Positions 34,035 through 44,645 of a DNA stretch of 64,000 nucleotides are shown here, piece by piece. Each line of letters begins with the position of its first letter. The first letter of the stretch is position 1. The DNA comes from Colocasia esculenta (taxonomy: Eukaryota; Streptophyta; Magnoliopsida; Alismatales; Araceae): NCBI GenBank assembly GCA_014218235.1, contig CM024755.1, positions 35,608,713-35,672,712 on the forward strand, given 5' to 3'. Both the position numbers and the translations under genes were made by a program. Under the pieces are notes generated by a model, which was not told the DNA's origin, made no database searches, and worked only from the letters and a program-made list of their open reading frames with translations.

Positions 34035-34589
34035 CTACAGATGGATCACCAATAATATTTCAGGAGGGTGATCTTTCTGATGTCTCCATTCTTTTGGAAG
34101 ATTTTCATGTTGAATTTCAGTTTGCTGCAGTTCTTCCAGAGGAGGATCTTCCTTGTCCTTAATTGAGGTATTCTTTAATTTTTCAGACAAGTCATCTGCA
34201 TCATCAATGTCACTAATTTCTTCCTTTTTCAAGGAAGGGTTAGATTCATCAAAAATAACATGTACAGATTGTTCAATTAATAATGAACGTTTATTGAAAA
34301 CTCTATAACCTTTGGGTTTAGAAGAGTACCCCATAAAGATGCCTTCATCTGATTTGGCATCCAACTTACCAATGTCCCTTTTTCCATTGTTGTGGATGAA
34401 GCAAGGACATCCAAATATTCTGAAATGGCTGATCTTTGGTTTCTTTCCCTTGTAGAGTTCATAAGCAGTCTTCTTCAGAATCGGCCTGATCATCACCCTG
34501 TTAATGATGTAGCATGCAGTGTTGATGGCTTCGGCCCAAAAATATCTTGGCAAGTCATATTCTGATAACATGGTTCTTGCCATATCCAA
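34035..34589 (-). CDS. pol: Integrase C-terminal part of the Sirevirus
   Basis: The segment contains WAEAINTACYIINR and later the GKKPKISHFRIFGC and GIFMGYSS stretches, which are characteristic of the copia integrase C-terminal part and the linker to reverse transcriptase. It ends at a stop near 34035. The pol frame continues from about 34060 in the frame of the RT segment, so a one-base shift lies near 34055-34065. A second shift lies near 34590-34600 (a T run) with respect to the upstream integrase. Apart from these breaks, the order and spacing are normal for copia pol. Confidence 0.85.
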   Translation of the reverse strand: MDMARTMLSEYDLPRYFWAEAINTACYIINRVMIRPILKKTAYELYKGKKPKISHFRIFGCPCFIHNNGKRDIGKLDAKSDEGIFMGYSSKPKGYRVFNKRSLLIEQSVHVIFDESNPSLKKEEISDIDDADDLSEKLKNTSIKDKEDPPLEELQQTEIQHENLPKEWRHQKDHPPEILLVIHL

Positions 34590-35523
34590 AAGAGTTTGTT
34601 TTTCCTCTCAGCAATTCCATTCTGTTGAGGTGTCCTTGGTGCTGAGAAGTTGTGCTCAATTCCTTGATCATTGCAGAACTTTGCAAACTTTTCATTTTGA
34701 AACTCACCACCATGATCTGATCGAATAGAGATAATGGTGAACTTCTGATCTTTCTGAACTTTCCTACTGAAGCTGAAAAATTTTCAAAGGTGTCATCTTT
34801 GTGTTCTAGAAAGGATACCCAAGTAAATCTTGAATAATCGTCAACTATGACAAATCCAAAATTCTTTCCTCCTAGACTGGTAGTCCTCATTGGCCCAAAT
34901 AGATCCATATGAAGTAGTTCTAAGGGCTTTGAGGTGGTTACTACAGTCTTTGATTTGAAAGAGCTCTTGGTGTGCTTTCCTCTTGCACAAGGTCTGCAGA
35001 TACTATCCATTCTTGAGTTGACCTTTGGCAGTCCTTCCACTAGATTTCTTTTTCTGAGCTTGTTTAAACCATCCAAGCTGCAGTGACCCAATCTTCTGTG
35101 CCACAGCTCTGTTGATTGATCTTTGCTGGCTGCCAAACAGACATCTTGATTCTTGAGTTCCTCGAGATAGAGAACATACAAGTTTCTTTCTCTGTAAGCT
35201 TCAAATATGACTGCACCATCCTTTAATATACTGCACTTTGATTCTTGGAACTGAATCTGATGGCCTTTGTCACACAGCTGGCTGATGCTGATGAGATTGT
35301 GTTTTAATCCTCTGACCAGCATTACGTCTTCAATAACTGATTTTCCTTTGATGTTCACGGACCCACTTCCTACCACAGTGCCTTTTCCATTATCTCCATA
35401 GGTAACTGTTCCTTCTTCAGCTTGGAGATCAACGAAAATCTTCTTGTTGCCTGACATGTGCCTTGAGCATCCACTGTCCAAATACCATTTGGATGCTCTT
35501 GAATTTCCCTGAAATTTAAACAC
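34555..35523 (-). CDS. pol: Protease and integrase N-terminal part of the Sirevirus
   Basis: The 322-residue segment begins with the aspartic protease (WYLDSGCSRHMSG, Asp-Ser-Gly at 16-18), which cuts the polyprotein. The pre-integrase zinc-binding motif follows (His142, His147, Cys176, Cys179). Then comes the integrase core with its first catalytic Asp at 207 (LLHMDLFGP) and the VIVDDYSRFTWV stretch. From about residue 250 (near 34780, next to short A and T runs) the frame slips, and the second Asp and the Glu of the catalytic triad are encoded in a different frame. As written, the integrase is not continuous, though the pieces are all present. Confidence 0.87.
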   Translation of the reverse strand: MFKFQGNSRASKWYLDSGCSRHMSGNKKIFVDLQAEEGTVTYGDNGKGTVVGSGSVNIKGKSVIEDVMLVRGLKHNLISISQLCDKGHQIQFQESKCSILKDGAVIFEAYRERNLYVLYLEELKNQDVCLAASKDQSTELWHRRLGHCSLDGLNKLRKRNLVEGLPKVNSRMDSICRPCARGKHTKSSFKSKTVVTTSKPLELLHMDLFGPMRTTSLGGKNFGFVIVDDYSRFTWVSFLEHKDDTFENFSASVGKFRKIRSSPLSLFDQIMVVSFKMKSLQSSAMIKELSTTSQHQGHLNRMELLRGKTNSFGYGKNHVIRI

Positions 35524-35599
35524 TAAGTTTTAGGTACCCAAGTTCCTTTGGGTCCTGATGGGTTAGTATCATTGATTTTTCTTTTTATTATCCACTTTT

Positions 35600-35993
35600 T
35601 GTTCTTAGTGGGACAAGTTGCTTTGTTATGTCCTAGTTTGTTACAAAGATTGCAGCAGGTTATTCTGGTTATTCTTTCAACTGGAGTGTATTTAAATTTT
35701 TATGTTCTTTGTCTTTTTCGGATATAAACTCAGGGGTTGGATAAGTGTTAGGAAAGACTTTTGTTTCTTCATTTTCTGAGGGAGTGTAACCAAACCCATG
35801 TTTCTTTTTTTGATCTTTTAGCTCCGTTTATCAATAGAAGAGGTTTATTATTTGTGAACTTGTTTATGGTGCTTGTTAAATGTTCATTTTCTTTATTTAG
35901 TCTTTCTATTTCTGTTTTAAGTCCACTTAAGTCTTCTTGTTTTTCTAAGTGAATTATTTTTCTATTTTTCTCTTTTAATTCTTCACATAACAA
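35600..35993 (-). pseudogene. Gag C-terminal coiled coil and second zinc knuckle of the Sirevirus
   Basis: The segment 35993-35769 encodes a charged coiled coil (for example IERLNKENEHL). The gag frame 37294-36017 runs into it after a shift near 36045-36055 (next to a T5 run on the plus strand). A further shift near 35808-35815 (T7 run) leads on. At about 35625-35670 an intact CX2CX4HX4C knuckle appears (CNLCNKLGHNKATC). Copia A and B have the same domain order. This is gag-pol connecting sequence upstream of protease. Confidence 0.75.
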
Positions 35994-36016
35994 TTCATTT
36001 CTTCTTTTATGTTCAG

Positions 36017-37294
36017 TTATTTGTTTTTCAAGTTCTTCATTTTCGTTTTTAAGTCTGAGTTTGTATTTTCTAAACAGATTACATTTTTCTTACTAGTTTT
36101 AAGTAATTTACATACCTCTTTATATTTATCATAGAGTTCATTAAAAGCACTTTCTAGATTATCAGAATCTGAATCATTGCAGGAATCAAACGAGGAGTCA
36201 GAGGTTACCTTGTCTTCGGTGTTGGCCATGAGAGCCAGGTTGGCTTCTTCATCTTCACTGCTAGAGCTTGACTCACTGTCTGAGTCACTGCTATTCTCCC
36301 AAGCAGCTGCCATTGCCTTCTTTTTATACTTCTTAAACCTTCTGAAATTATCCTTCTTTTTGTGATCGTTTTTCTTAAGCATTGGACAGTCTACCTTTAT
36401 GTGTCCAGGCTTTTTGCATTCATAACAAATCACTTCTCCTTTCTTTGAATCCTTTACTTCAGGTTTTCTGTGATCTTTATTCCTCTTGAAAAATCTTCTC
36501 CCAGACTGGAACTTTTTCTTCTTTGCTAAGATTCTCTGAAGTCTTCGAGACAGCATGGCTTCTTCATCATCACTGTCTTTACTACTTTCACTGTTATCCA
36601 AAGATTCTTCTGATATATCTTCATTTGCTTTGAGAGCGTTTGATTGCTTCCTTCTGCTGGAGGATTCTCCTAATCTTTCCATGTTTATCTCGTGAGCCAT
36701 CAGGGATCCTATTAGTTTTTCCAATGACATTAGCTTTAGATCGTTGGCTTCCTCAATGGCTGTTACCTTTGGAGTCCATGAGGATGGCAGAGATCTGAGG
36801 ATCTTCCTGACCATGTCTGGTGCATTGTAAACTTTTCCTAATCCAGCTAATCCATTTGTAATATCTGTGAATCTACTAAACATCTGAGTTATAGATTCAC
36901 CTGACTGCATCTGGAATCTTTCGTATTGAGCCACAAGAATATCGATTCTTGTCTCCTTTACTTTGTCTGTCCCTTCATAGGTAATCCTGAGCTTTTCCCA
37001 CATTTCCATTGCGGATTTGCAGGCTGAAACTCTGTTGAATTCTTTCTTGCTGAGGGCACAGCACAGAATACTCTTGGCTTTGCAGTTTAAGGATATTCTT
37101 CTCCTGTCGTCATCTGTCCACTGAGCCTTTGCATTTGTGACTAGAAGATCACCTTCTTCCACAATGGACCATATTGTATAATCGTGGCCTTGTAGAAAGT
37201 ACTCCATTCTTGTCTTCCAGTAGGTGTAATCTTCTCCATCGAACAAGGGAGGCCTGTTGACTGACTGACCTTCGAAGTTACTTTGGGCTGCCAT
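36017..37294 (-). CDS. gag: Gag of the young Sirevirus
   Basis: The 425-residue Gag forms the virus-like particle and packages RNA. The start is the ATG 51 bases after the primer-binding site, matching both other copia gags. The N-terminal region (LFDGEDYTYW near residue 17) is the plant copia gag fold, followed by an alpha-helical core to about residue 215. Then come an acidic/serine stretch, a basic stretch and a zinc knuckle with all ligands (CYECKKPGHIKVDC, about residues 288-301). A second acidic Ser/Asp-rich stretch lies near residues 340-390. The frame closes at 36017, just after a slip out of the coiled-coil frame. Confidence 0.93.
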   Translation of the reverse strand: MAAQSNFEGQSVNRPPLFDGEDYTYWKTRMEYFLQGHDYTIWSIVEEGDLLVTNAKAQWTDDDRRRISLNCKAKSILCCALSKKEFNRVSACKSAMEMWEKLRITYEGTDKVKETRIDILVAQYERFQMQSGESITQMFSRFTDITNGLAGLGKVYNAPDMVRKILRSLPSSWTPKVTAIEEANDLKLMSLEKLIGSLMAHEINMERLGESSSRRKQSNALKANEDISEESLDNSESSKDSDDEEAMLSRRLQRILAKKKKFQSGRRFFKRNKDHRKPEVKDSKKGEVICYECKKPGHIKVDCPMLKKNDHKKKDNFRRFKKYKKKAMAAAWENSSDSDSESSSSSEDEEANLALMANTEDKVTSDSSFDSCNDSDSDNLESAFNELYDKYKEVCKLLKTSKKNVICLENTNSDLKTKMKNLKNK

Positions 37295-37344
37295 GGATCT
37301 TTACTCTTCAGATCGTTGGATCTTCTTCTTTGTCGAAGAGACTT

Positions 37345-37355
37345 GCTTGATACCA
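37345..37355 (-). other. Primer-binding site of the young Sirevirus
   Basis: The minus strand reads TGGTATCAAGC two bases inside the 5' LTR. It pairs with initiator tRNA-Met for eight bases and then departs from TGGTATCAGAGC. Confidence 0.8.
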
Positions 37356-38010
37356 CTTGTTGCCCAGCTAGCTAGCCCAGAGGGGGGGTGAATGGGTTAT
37401 TTAAAATTTGATCTTTGATTAAAACCTGTTCACTAAAAAGATTACACAACAACTTAAACAAACGTTAGAGTTGGACAAAATAAGACAGCAAACGCACATA
37501 AGCACAACCACAAGACACAAGGGTTTTTATCCTGGTTCGGAACTCCTCTCCACAGGAGACCTACGTCCAGTCCCTGAGCAATGCCTCAGGATTTCACTAA
37601 TTAAGGTACTATCCCCCTCACGGATCCTTACACCCAGCCTCAACTGGTCTTCCTTCAACTTGAAGGGAAAACAACCACCCTGGATACCACCAGGTCTTCC
37701 TTCGTCCAGAAGGGTACAAACCAAAGAAACGAAGTTTAAGAACAAGCTTCAGACACTAGCTTAACCAGCTACAAGCTGAAGCAAACAAGCCTCGAGAGAG
37801 AAAGAGAATTTGACACTGGTTTCTCTCCAAAGACTACACAGGCTCTCACAAGAATTTCTTCTTTGAACACTGAGACCTAAAGAGCTAAGTGAATAATTGG
37901 AATGGTCGCTTCGCTCTTGCTTGGAACTCCGAAGACTCGAAGAATTGGTGTTTCTTTCTTTTTGAATGATGTTATCTCTTTGTTATATGTATTCTTCTCA
38001 GTCTTGAGTC

Positions 38011-38020
38011 TTGTATTTAA
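38011..38020 (-). promoter_or_regulatory. TATA-like box of the Sirevirus 5' LTR
   Basis: The minus strand reads TTAAATACAA. It is the best TATA-like match in the LTR and lies downstream of the tandem array in the sense direction. The 3' LTR has it at the same offset. Confidence 0.35.
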
Positions 38021-38489
38021 GCTTCTACTTGAAATTTGAACGTTAAAAGAACCGTTGTCTCTCATCCAGGTGTACGTTAGACTGGTCAGCAAGGAAGCTT
38101 CTGATCTTCAGTCTTTTATCCTTTAGTACATGCCAAAAAAATATTTTAGAATCTTGTATCTTATGTCCAACGTTGTACAAATGAGTCTTGTCAGATATCT
38201 GCGAGCATATCAACAATAAATAGAGGACAGCTAGGACTGTCGTCGATTGTTAGTTGCAGTTGGAACAGATATTGCAATATATAGCAAAGCTCCTTTCTGT
38301 CTAAAAAAGGACGTAGACAGAGTAGCATAAAATGGAAGATATTGTCTGCATGCATGGGAGATACGATCAGAGAGCATTTAATGCGTAGCAGTTAACAGAC
38401 GAGATATGACTTTGACTTTTCAACGCTATTAAAAAGCATTATACTGATACAGCAAAAAAGTCGATATGAACAATCCCGATGCCTTCATG

Positions 38490-39130
38490 ACTTATGAAAT
38501 CGTTATACGATAACAGACAAATCGTTATGACAGAGCATTATTAAATTATAATGATGAAATCGTTATGAGTTATAGCAAATCGTTATAAACACTTATCAAG
38601 TCGTTATGAACTCTAAAGAAATCGTTGCGAGAACTAAAGAAATCGTTACAGCTATCAAGTCGTTACGAGTTTCAAAGAAATCGTTACGAGAACTAAAGAA
38701 GTCGTTATGGCTATCAAGTCGTTACGAGTTTCAAAGAAATCGTTACGAGAACTAAAGAAGTCGTTATGGCTATCAAGTCGTTACGAGTTTCAAAGAAATC
38801 GTTACGAGAACTAAAGAAGTCGTTATGGCTATCAAGTCGTTACGAGTTTCAAAGAAATCGTTACGAGAACTAAAGAAATCGTTACGGCTAGAAAGTCGTT
38901 GCGAGTTCTAAAGAAATCGTTACGAGGACTAAAGAAATCGTTACGGCTAGAAAGTCGTTGCGAGTTCTAAAGAAATCGTTACGAGAACTAAAGAAATCGT
39001 TACGGCTAGAAAGTCGTTGTGAGTTCTAAAGAAATCGTTACGAGAACTAAAGAAATCGTTGCGACATCTTTTAAGAAATCATTGCGGTATCGATTTGATT
39101 GAACTTTTCGGTCAGAAGGAAATCGTTATG
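38490..39130. repeat. Tandem array of AAATCGTTA units in the Sirevirus 5' LTR
   Basis: This is the counterpart of 27510-28150, with the same unit order and only a few base differences. The array has therefore been stable since insertion. Confidence 0.85.
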
Positions 39131-40549
39131 CTTATCAATAGAAGTCGATACAAAGACTTGGACAAAGCATGAAATGAGACTTACCTGATTGTCTTGAACT
39201 TTCATTTTTCTTTTATTTCCTGTTCTCAAAGCTCAAGTAATTCATTAGTACTATTTTGTTAATCATCAAAATTAATATATATAAATAACTGAATTAATTT
39301 ATATGGGGAAGGTTTGGTCATCAAGTAGGACTTAAATCTCATGGCCAGAGATACTTTAAGTGATTAATGCATTAAAGAGCAGAGTAACTGACAATAGAGA
39401 GAATCAAATAATATCGAGAGGGTAATAGCACAATAACATGATATAGATAGCATGTGGTTCAAATATGGCATAAAGAGCAAGATGGCCATAGCACGAATAA
39501 CACAACATAATACATGATAGCACATAGCATAACGAGTCGAGTATAGTATAGCACTTTGACTGTCAATAGATAGTCGAGATAGATAGCACTTGAGTGTAAT
39601 GTCAAACACTCTAGTCAATTAACTCTCGCGGGCACTAGCACTTTTGGGCGCACCTCCCTGGACCAGACCGGGCCCTTTATATTGCCAAGCATTAGTCATG
39701 TTTGTTATCATTAGACAATCAGTTAAATGGCCATAGAGAGTACCAAGAATAGATGAGAGTAATTGAAGAATAGACGAGAGTGTAAAGAGAATGCTAATAG
39801 ATGAGCGAATAGAGTATAGATGAGAACTATAGGTTTATATGCATAAAACGACATTAAAATAAGCGATAGTAACGGTTGCAACAGTACCTCCGGGTACAGG
39901 CAGTCTAGTGAGTATCGCAGTCTACCACTTAGTCGTGATAGTATCATGATCAAGAGGGTGATGCGATGTCAAAATTAGTAATATAGTTGGTTGGAGTATG
40001 TCGTACAGGTCCAACATAACCCCTTAAGGTATATAGGTGTTAATGGTACAACCAGCTCGTCGACCATGTGGGAATCCATGGATAGATGAGACTTACAGAG
40101 GTCTTGAACAAGGACTCACTAGTCCAGCAGAAGGAATATCTGACGGAGAGTTTGTCCAAGTCAAGAAAGAGTGTTGAAACATGTTGCTCAACATTCTAGA
40201 GGAATTCTAGAATAGTGGAGCGCTGGTAACGGTGTTCCAAAACAACGAGAGAAAACGAAGACAAGTCCATTATTAAAAATAGGATAATTATGTACAATAT
40301 TAAAGTAGATTCCCAGATGTACTATGGAATATCTTAATACCATGGCAAGTCATATTGGATAGTTTCTAGTGTGTGCATGTGATAAAGAGATCATGGACAC
40401 GAGAGAATCAAGTGCATAGATTTTAATAGAATCACTACATGTTTATGATTAGACAAACTCTTTTCCTGCATTTCAGACTTAACATGAAGTATAGGCACAA
40501 TTATAGAACAAGAATCAAACAGAACTAGGGTTCGTGTGCAAAAATCCAG

Positions 40550-40745
40550 AAGGCGACGTACCACTTTAAGGATCGTGACAGGGTACAACCAAAAAATGAT
40601 ATGGCATGTAAAGGAACGCGACAGGTCCTTTTGGGACAGTCGGGCAGAACATGACACAAAGCTTATCGCGATAAGAAGGCGATGGAGGGTGCTATCGCGA
40701 CCTGATTGAGAAGACGACCTATCAGGCCGTCACGTTCTCAGGGTC
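40550..40745. repeat. GCGAC/GTCGC repeat block in the split solo LTR
   Basis: GAAGGCGAC, GAACGCGACAGG, ATCGCGATAAG and ATCGCGACC words are interspersed with decayed forms (ATCGTGACAGG). It lies at the same relative place as the block in the solo LTR at 6806-9959. Confidence 0.6.
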
Positions 40746-41849
40746 TCTGCCCGAGCCCAGATAGGAAATCAGAACACCTTGGATTGCGGGTCACTCTTCC
40801 AAGGGTTTGACACAGGGACTTTAAAAATAAGAAATCACAATGGATACTTGATGAAAAATCATGAAACTTGTTTTAAACAAATGTAGACATGCATAAGTAT
40901 AAATAGTAAGGAGTAATTTGAATATTAACATGGTATCAACATGCTATGATCAAATTCCTTCACAGTGAACCACAAACATGAAATAGTGATAAAAAGAGAT
41001 TTAATTCGAAAAGAGTACTTGATAGAAATCGAGGAAAAGTATATCAACAGGTTCCAGACATCATGATATGTATAGAAAAAGTTTCATGGCACGAGATCAA
41101 GTATAAACAAGGATTTGGGGTGAACATGATGAGTCAGGTACATGTTCGTGACAGATCTTTAAGCATGAAATTGATGGAAATATAATGATAAAAATTAGGG
41201 AAATAGAGGGATTTTGTTCTTGAGATCAAGACCAATCTACATAAGAGTTTAATTGAGTTTTGCTTGTGAGATTGCGTACCTTTGAACGAGTTGAATTCTA
41301 GGGCTTAAGAATGTGAAGAGCACTTGAAGATCTCCTTCCAAGCCTTCTTCTCCATGATTTCCTCCTCCTTTGGCCTCCTTCCCACGTCCAAGAGATCTCA
41401 GATGAACATTAGTGTCGACCATGAGGTTTTTGGGGTTTATTTAAAGGTCTTATGTTGTTGTTTCCTAATACAACTCTAATTTTCCTCCAACTCCGAATTT
41501 CCATGTTTATCTAGCTTTCCTAGCATAAATCCTTCTATTTGGGTTAGGATGAGACTCTAATTGCGTGGCTAGCAATCTAGGGTAGGGTTAGGAGTCCATT
41601 TTAAATATATATGAGTCATATTAGTGATTTACTTGCCCCTTTTTAATTAGGGAATAATGGAGTTATGGACTTTATAGTATTTCCTTTTATTATATCTTTT
41701 AAAACTCTTATTTTGGCCCAATAACTCTTATATGAACCATTTATTAAAGTGCATCACTTATTTTTGCTTAATGAGTTTTAATAAATTCACATTTCCTTAT
41801 GTTTTAAGTTTATTTATTTATTTTAAAAATAGCGGGTTGCTACATTCTC

Positions 41850-42519
41850 ATTTCGACTGATTACTTTGTAAGGATTCCAGTCGAAGTTCTTCACTTCGAC
41901 TGATCACTTTATAACTGCTTAGGTCAAAGTCGCATTTCATATTATTCGAAGTCTATTCACTTCGACTAATCCCCTTGAAATGATTCTAGTCGAAGTCCCA
42001 CTTCAAATTCATCCGAAGTTCTTCACTTCGACTGATCGCATTTTAATTTGATTGTAGTCGAAGCACAACTTCGACTGATTGTGTTATTTCTTGACCAGTC
42101 GATGCTAGCAGTCGAAGCGCAACATCGACTGTGACATTATATTTCTTCATTAGTTAAATTTTCTTCATGAGCCGATGTTGACAATTAAAGTTTTACTTCA
42201 ACTCCTTACTAGTCGAAGTTTCATATAGATTGTTGTTTAAGTCGTCAGTCGAAGTGGCCAGTCGAAGTGTCTATCGATTGCTGACCACTTCTGTATCGAT
42301 TGTTTTCATCATATCGATTGTTTTATTAATTGCCTTCATAGATATCGACTACCATATTGATTGTTGAACATCTCATATCAATTGCCCTTCAACACATCGA
42401 TTGTTGTCTTGCTTCACATCAATTACTGTTATATTTAAACATCATTTGCTGTTATGTTTAAACATCGATTGCTGTTAAGTTTGAACATCAACTGCTGTTA
42501 TATTTAAACATAGATTGTC
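41850..42519 (+). repeat. 3' LTR of copia A, part 2 of 3
   Basis: The TTCGAC/GTCGAA array resumes here and grades into ATCGATTG words, matching about 12670-13330 of the 5' LTR. It is cut at TTGTC (42515-42519) by the next solo LTR. Confidence 0.9.
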
Positions 42520-44640
42520 TGTAGTGGTCCTCGTCGTTCAAACTCATTAACTCAGTAATGAGCTTGACCCAACACCACCTCCCGTGAACAAGCCGAAGCC
42601 TCACCAGGGATATCAACACACATGCCCATAGAAATATAAAAGAGCATGCTGAATATATATAGGATTGTACATCTCACACATATTTATATAAGGATTACAT
42701 AGCCAAGTCTCATTCAAAGTCAAGTACAGAGTACAGAAGGCCTGGGGCATACCCCGAGGCACAACAGAAAGGAAATTACACTACTAGATGCGTGGACCCA
42801 ACTCCGCTGCGAAGCGGCTCTGGACTAGAAGATGGTTGCGTACCCTCCTACTCTCCCTCACCTGAAAGGAGTAGGGGTGAGCCTCACAAGTCACTGGCTC
42901 AGTAGGGAAACTCCCTCAAAAGTCAAACAACACTAAAAACGTGAGAAGCAGGAGTAAAGCATCAATATAACCAATTAATAAAACTACCTAAGCATGGAAC
43001 TACAATTGCAGTAACATAAATAAATCTACGCTATCAATATTAATTCAATTTACAAAAAGAAATGGCAAACCACACTCAGAGGTATGGGCTAAAGAAGGGT
43101 AATGCCAAACACGAGTCACGAAGACTGGTTCGCGACACCAACTTCTGACTCGGACAAGCAATACAAGTCTACCTCTCAACCTCGCAGCCAAGGACGAAAA
43201 GTCCAGCTGCCACTCCACCTCAACAAAGTCAACAAACTGTGAAGACCAAACAACACCACAACCGCAGCCCACACCACTACAGCTCCATGCCTGACACCTT
43301 TAAGGACTTCGACCCGAGCTCCTTAAAGTGAGGCACTGGAAACAGGACTAGCTGGGAACCAGTATGTCTACCGGTGTCCGTCCTCCAACCAAGAGCGTGC
43401 TACAAGCGACCAAGAACAACCACAACACACAAGTCGCTATCCCACTGGCGTCTTTCCCTGAACCGGACGTACAACTCAAGCTAAGTAGTGAGGGTGTCTA
43501 GGAAGACGACACAGACCTCGTCGGTACTCACACTGTACCAGGACAAACCCCGAGCACCACATGCCTGGCTCATAAAGAACCTAGGGTACCTGACTCAAGA
43601 GGTAACCACAGAAGGCATTGTATTACCCAACTTGTCACATACGCACAGCCCATGCAAACTCAGCATTCTTGTTCACAACACATGCCAATGCACTGCTTAC
43701 AACCCATAATGCATAAATTAACGGTCACATAGGCCCATAGCTGGAAGCAACTCATGGCACTGTGCAGTCAAGTCGGGGGTCGGGTGGTTGCCTTCTTAAA
43801 CGTGACGGACACAAGTGTCTCTATTTGAAGGCCATATCACGACGGGCATAACCGTGGCCTTAAAGGCTGAATCGCGACCGGATACATCATCGCATTCAAA
43901 ACGCGACGACTAGTTCCGACCCCTTTTCAACCAAGAAACCCCACCTAGAACCCCATTCCGAAAATCACACAAACCACCCTGTATAGCTATAAAACATGGA
44001 TATTTGCATTCAAATGTAAGCCTACACATGCTTGCTACTCAACTTAACCCCTCCCATGCATCAAATATGTTAATCACGATCCATATAACCTGAAATGGAG
44101 TAGAATTCCCCTACCACACGAAGAACGCAAAGAACGGCATTGCCCTGGTGTTTCCCGCGCTCTGAACAAATTCCTCGCGACGGTAAGATGCCAATCCGCA
44201 CGCCGTAAACGTCGAATCGCCCAGAAATCCCATAGCAACCTCTCCCTCGGCCGAATAGTGTTTCCTGCAGTGTTTGGCCAGGGTTTGGTCGAAACACAAT
44301 AACAAACCAAATCACGACGTATCGGGCCGTCGCGTTTAAATCACGACGTACCCCGCCATCACATTTAAAACACGATGCCTCTGCATGCGACACGCGACGC
44401 ACATGCAAACGTGCACCCAAGAGAGCGGTGTTTGAATCGCGATGGGGAAGCTAGTTGCATTTCCAAAACACGACACCTGTGTTGGTCGCGTTTATGGAAG
44501 GCGCACCAGAGGTTGGTTGGGCTCGTATTTTCGACCCCCAACACCACACAACCTATACAAACAACCAAAAACACCACTATTGGGCCATACATTGGCCATC
44601 AAACCCATTAAACTATAATCCGAAAAGTCACGACGTTACA
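42520..44640 (-). mobile_element. Solo gypsy-type LTR related to the LARD-like element, minus strand
   Basis: The 2121-bp LTR runs from TGTAGTGGTC to GACGTTACA and is flanked by the perfect duplication TTGTC (42515-42519 and 44641-44645). It shares with the LARD-like LTRs the GGGGCATACCCCGAG motif (42744-42758), a GTGAGCCTCA segment followed by CTCAGTAGGG (about 42897-42906), and two GC-rich blocks (43795-43920 and 44130-44500). There is no interior, so it is a solo LTR. Frames at 43045-44611 are chance frames. Confidence 0.9.
43795..44500. repeat. Two GC-rich repeat blocks in the solo LTR at 42520
   Basis: ATCGCGACC, AAACGCGACG, ATCACGACGTA and TCGCGTTTA words occur in two clusters, about 43795-43920 and 44130-44500. 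Many CG sites appear as CA or TG. Confidence 0.6.
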
Positions 44641-44645
44641 TTGTC

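Larger units (their letters stand above)
26380..39323 (-). mobile_element. Young, nearly complete Sirevirus (Ty1/copia) with envelope-like region
   Basis: This 12.9-kb element is bounded by LTRs of 1967 and 1966 bp and a perfect duplication AGTAG (26375-26379 and 39324-39328). Reading right to left: 5' LTR, primer-binding site, gag with two zinc knuckles, protease, integrase, reverse transcriptase, RNase H, a 3.6-kb envelope-like region, polypurine tract, 3' LTR. Gag with coiled coil plus a reading region between RNase H and the 3' LTR is the hallmark of the Sirevirus genus. Roughly 20 LTR differences by eye (about 1%) make it the youngest insertion with two complete LTRs here. Several frameshifts interrupt gag, pol and the env-like region; RT-RNase H is intact. 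Confidence 0.95.
37358..39323 (-). repeat. 5' LTR of the young Sirevirus
   Basis: The 1966-bp LTR is nearly identical to 26380-28346. By eye I count about 20 differences, mostly transitions plus one-base changes in the G run, an A run and an AT stretch. It contains the tandem array (about 38490-39130) and a TATA-like site. Confidence 0.94.
26020..41844 (-). mobile_element. Solo chromovirus LTR, minus strand, split by the young Sirevirus
   Basis: The LTR sequence is 26020-26379 plus about 39329-41844 (about 2.9 kb). It starts TGTCATGCCC, ends GGTTGCTACA and is flanked by the perfect duplication TTCTC (26015-26019 and 41845-41849). It resembles the solo LTR at 6806, including the ACCACTAAT segment and CCAGTAGGACTTAA. 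A Sirevirus inserted at AGTAG, exactly within that conserved motif. A GC-rich block (40550-40745) holds GCGAC/GTCGC words. There is no internal domain, so it is a solo LTR. Confidence 0.9.
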
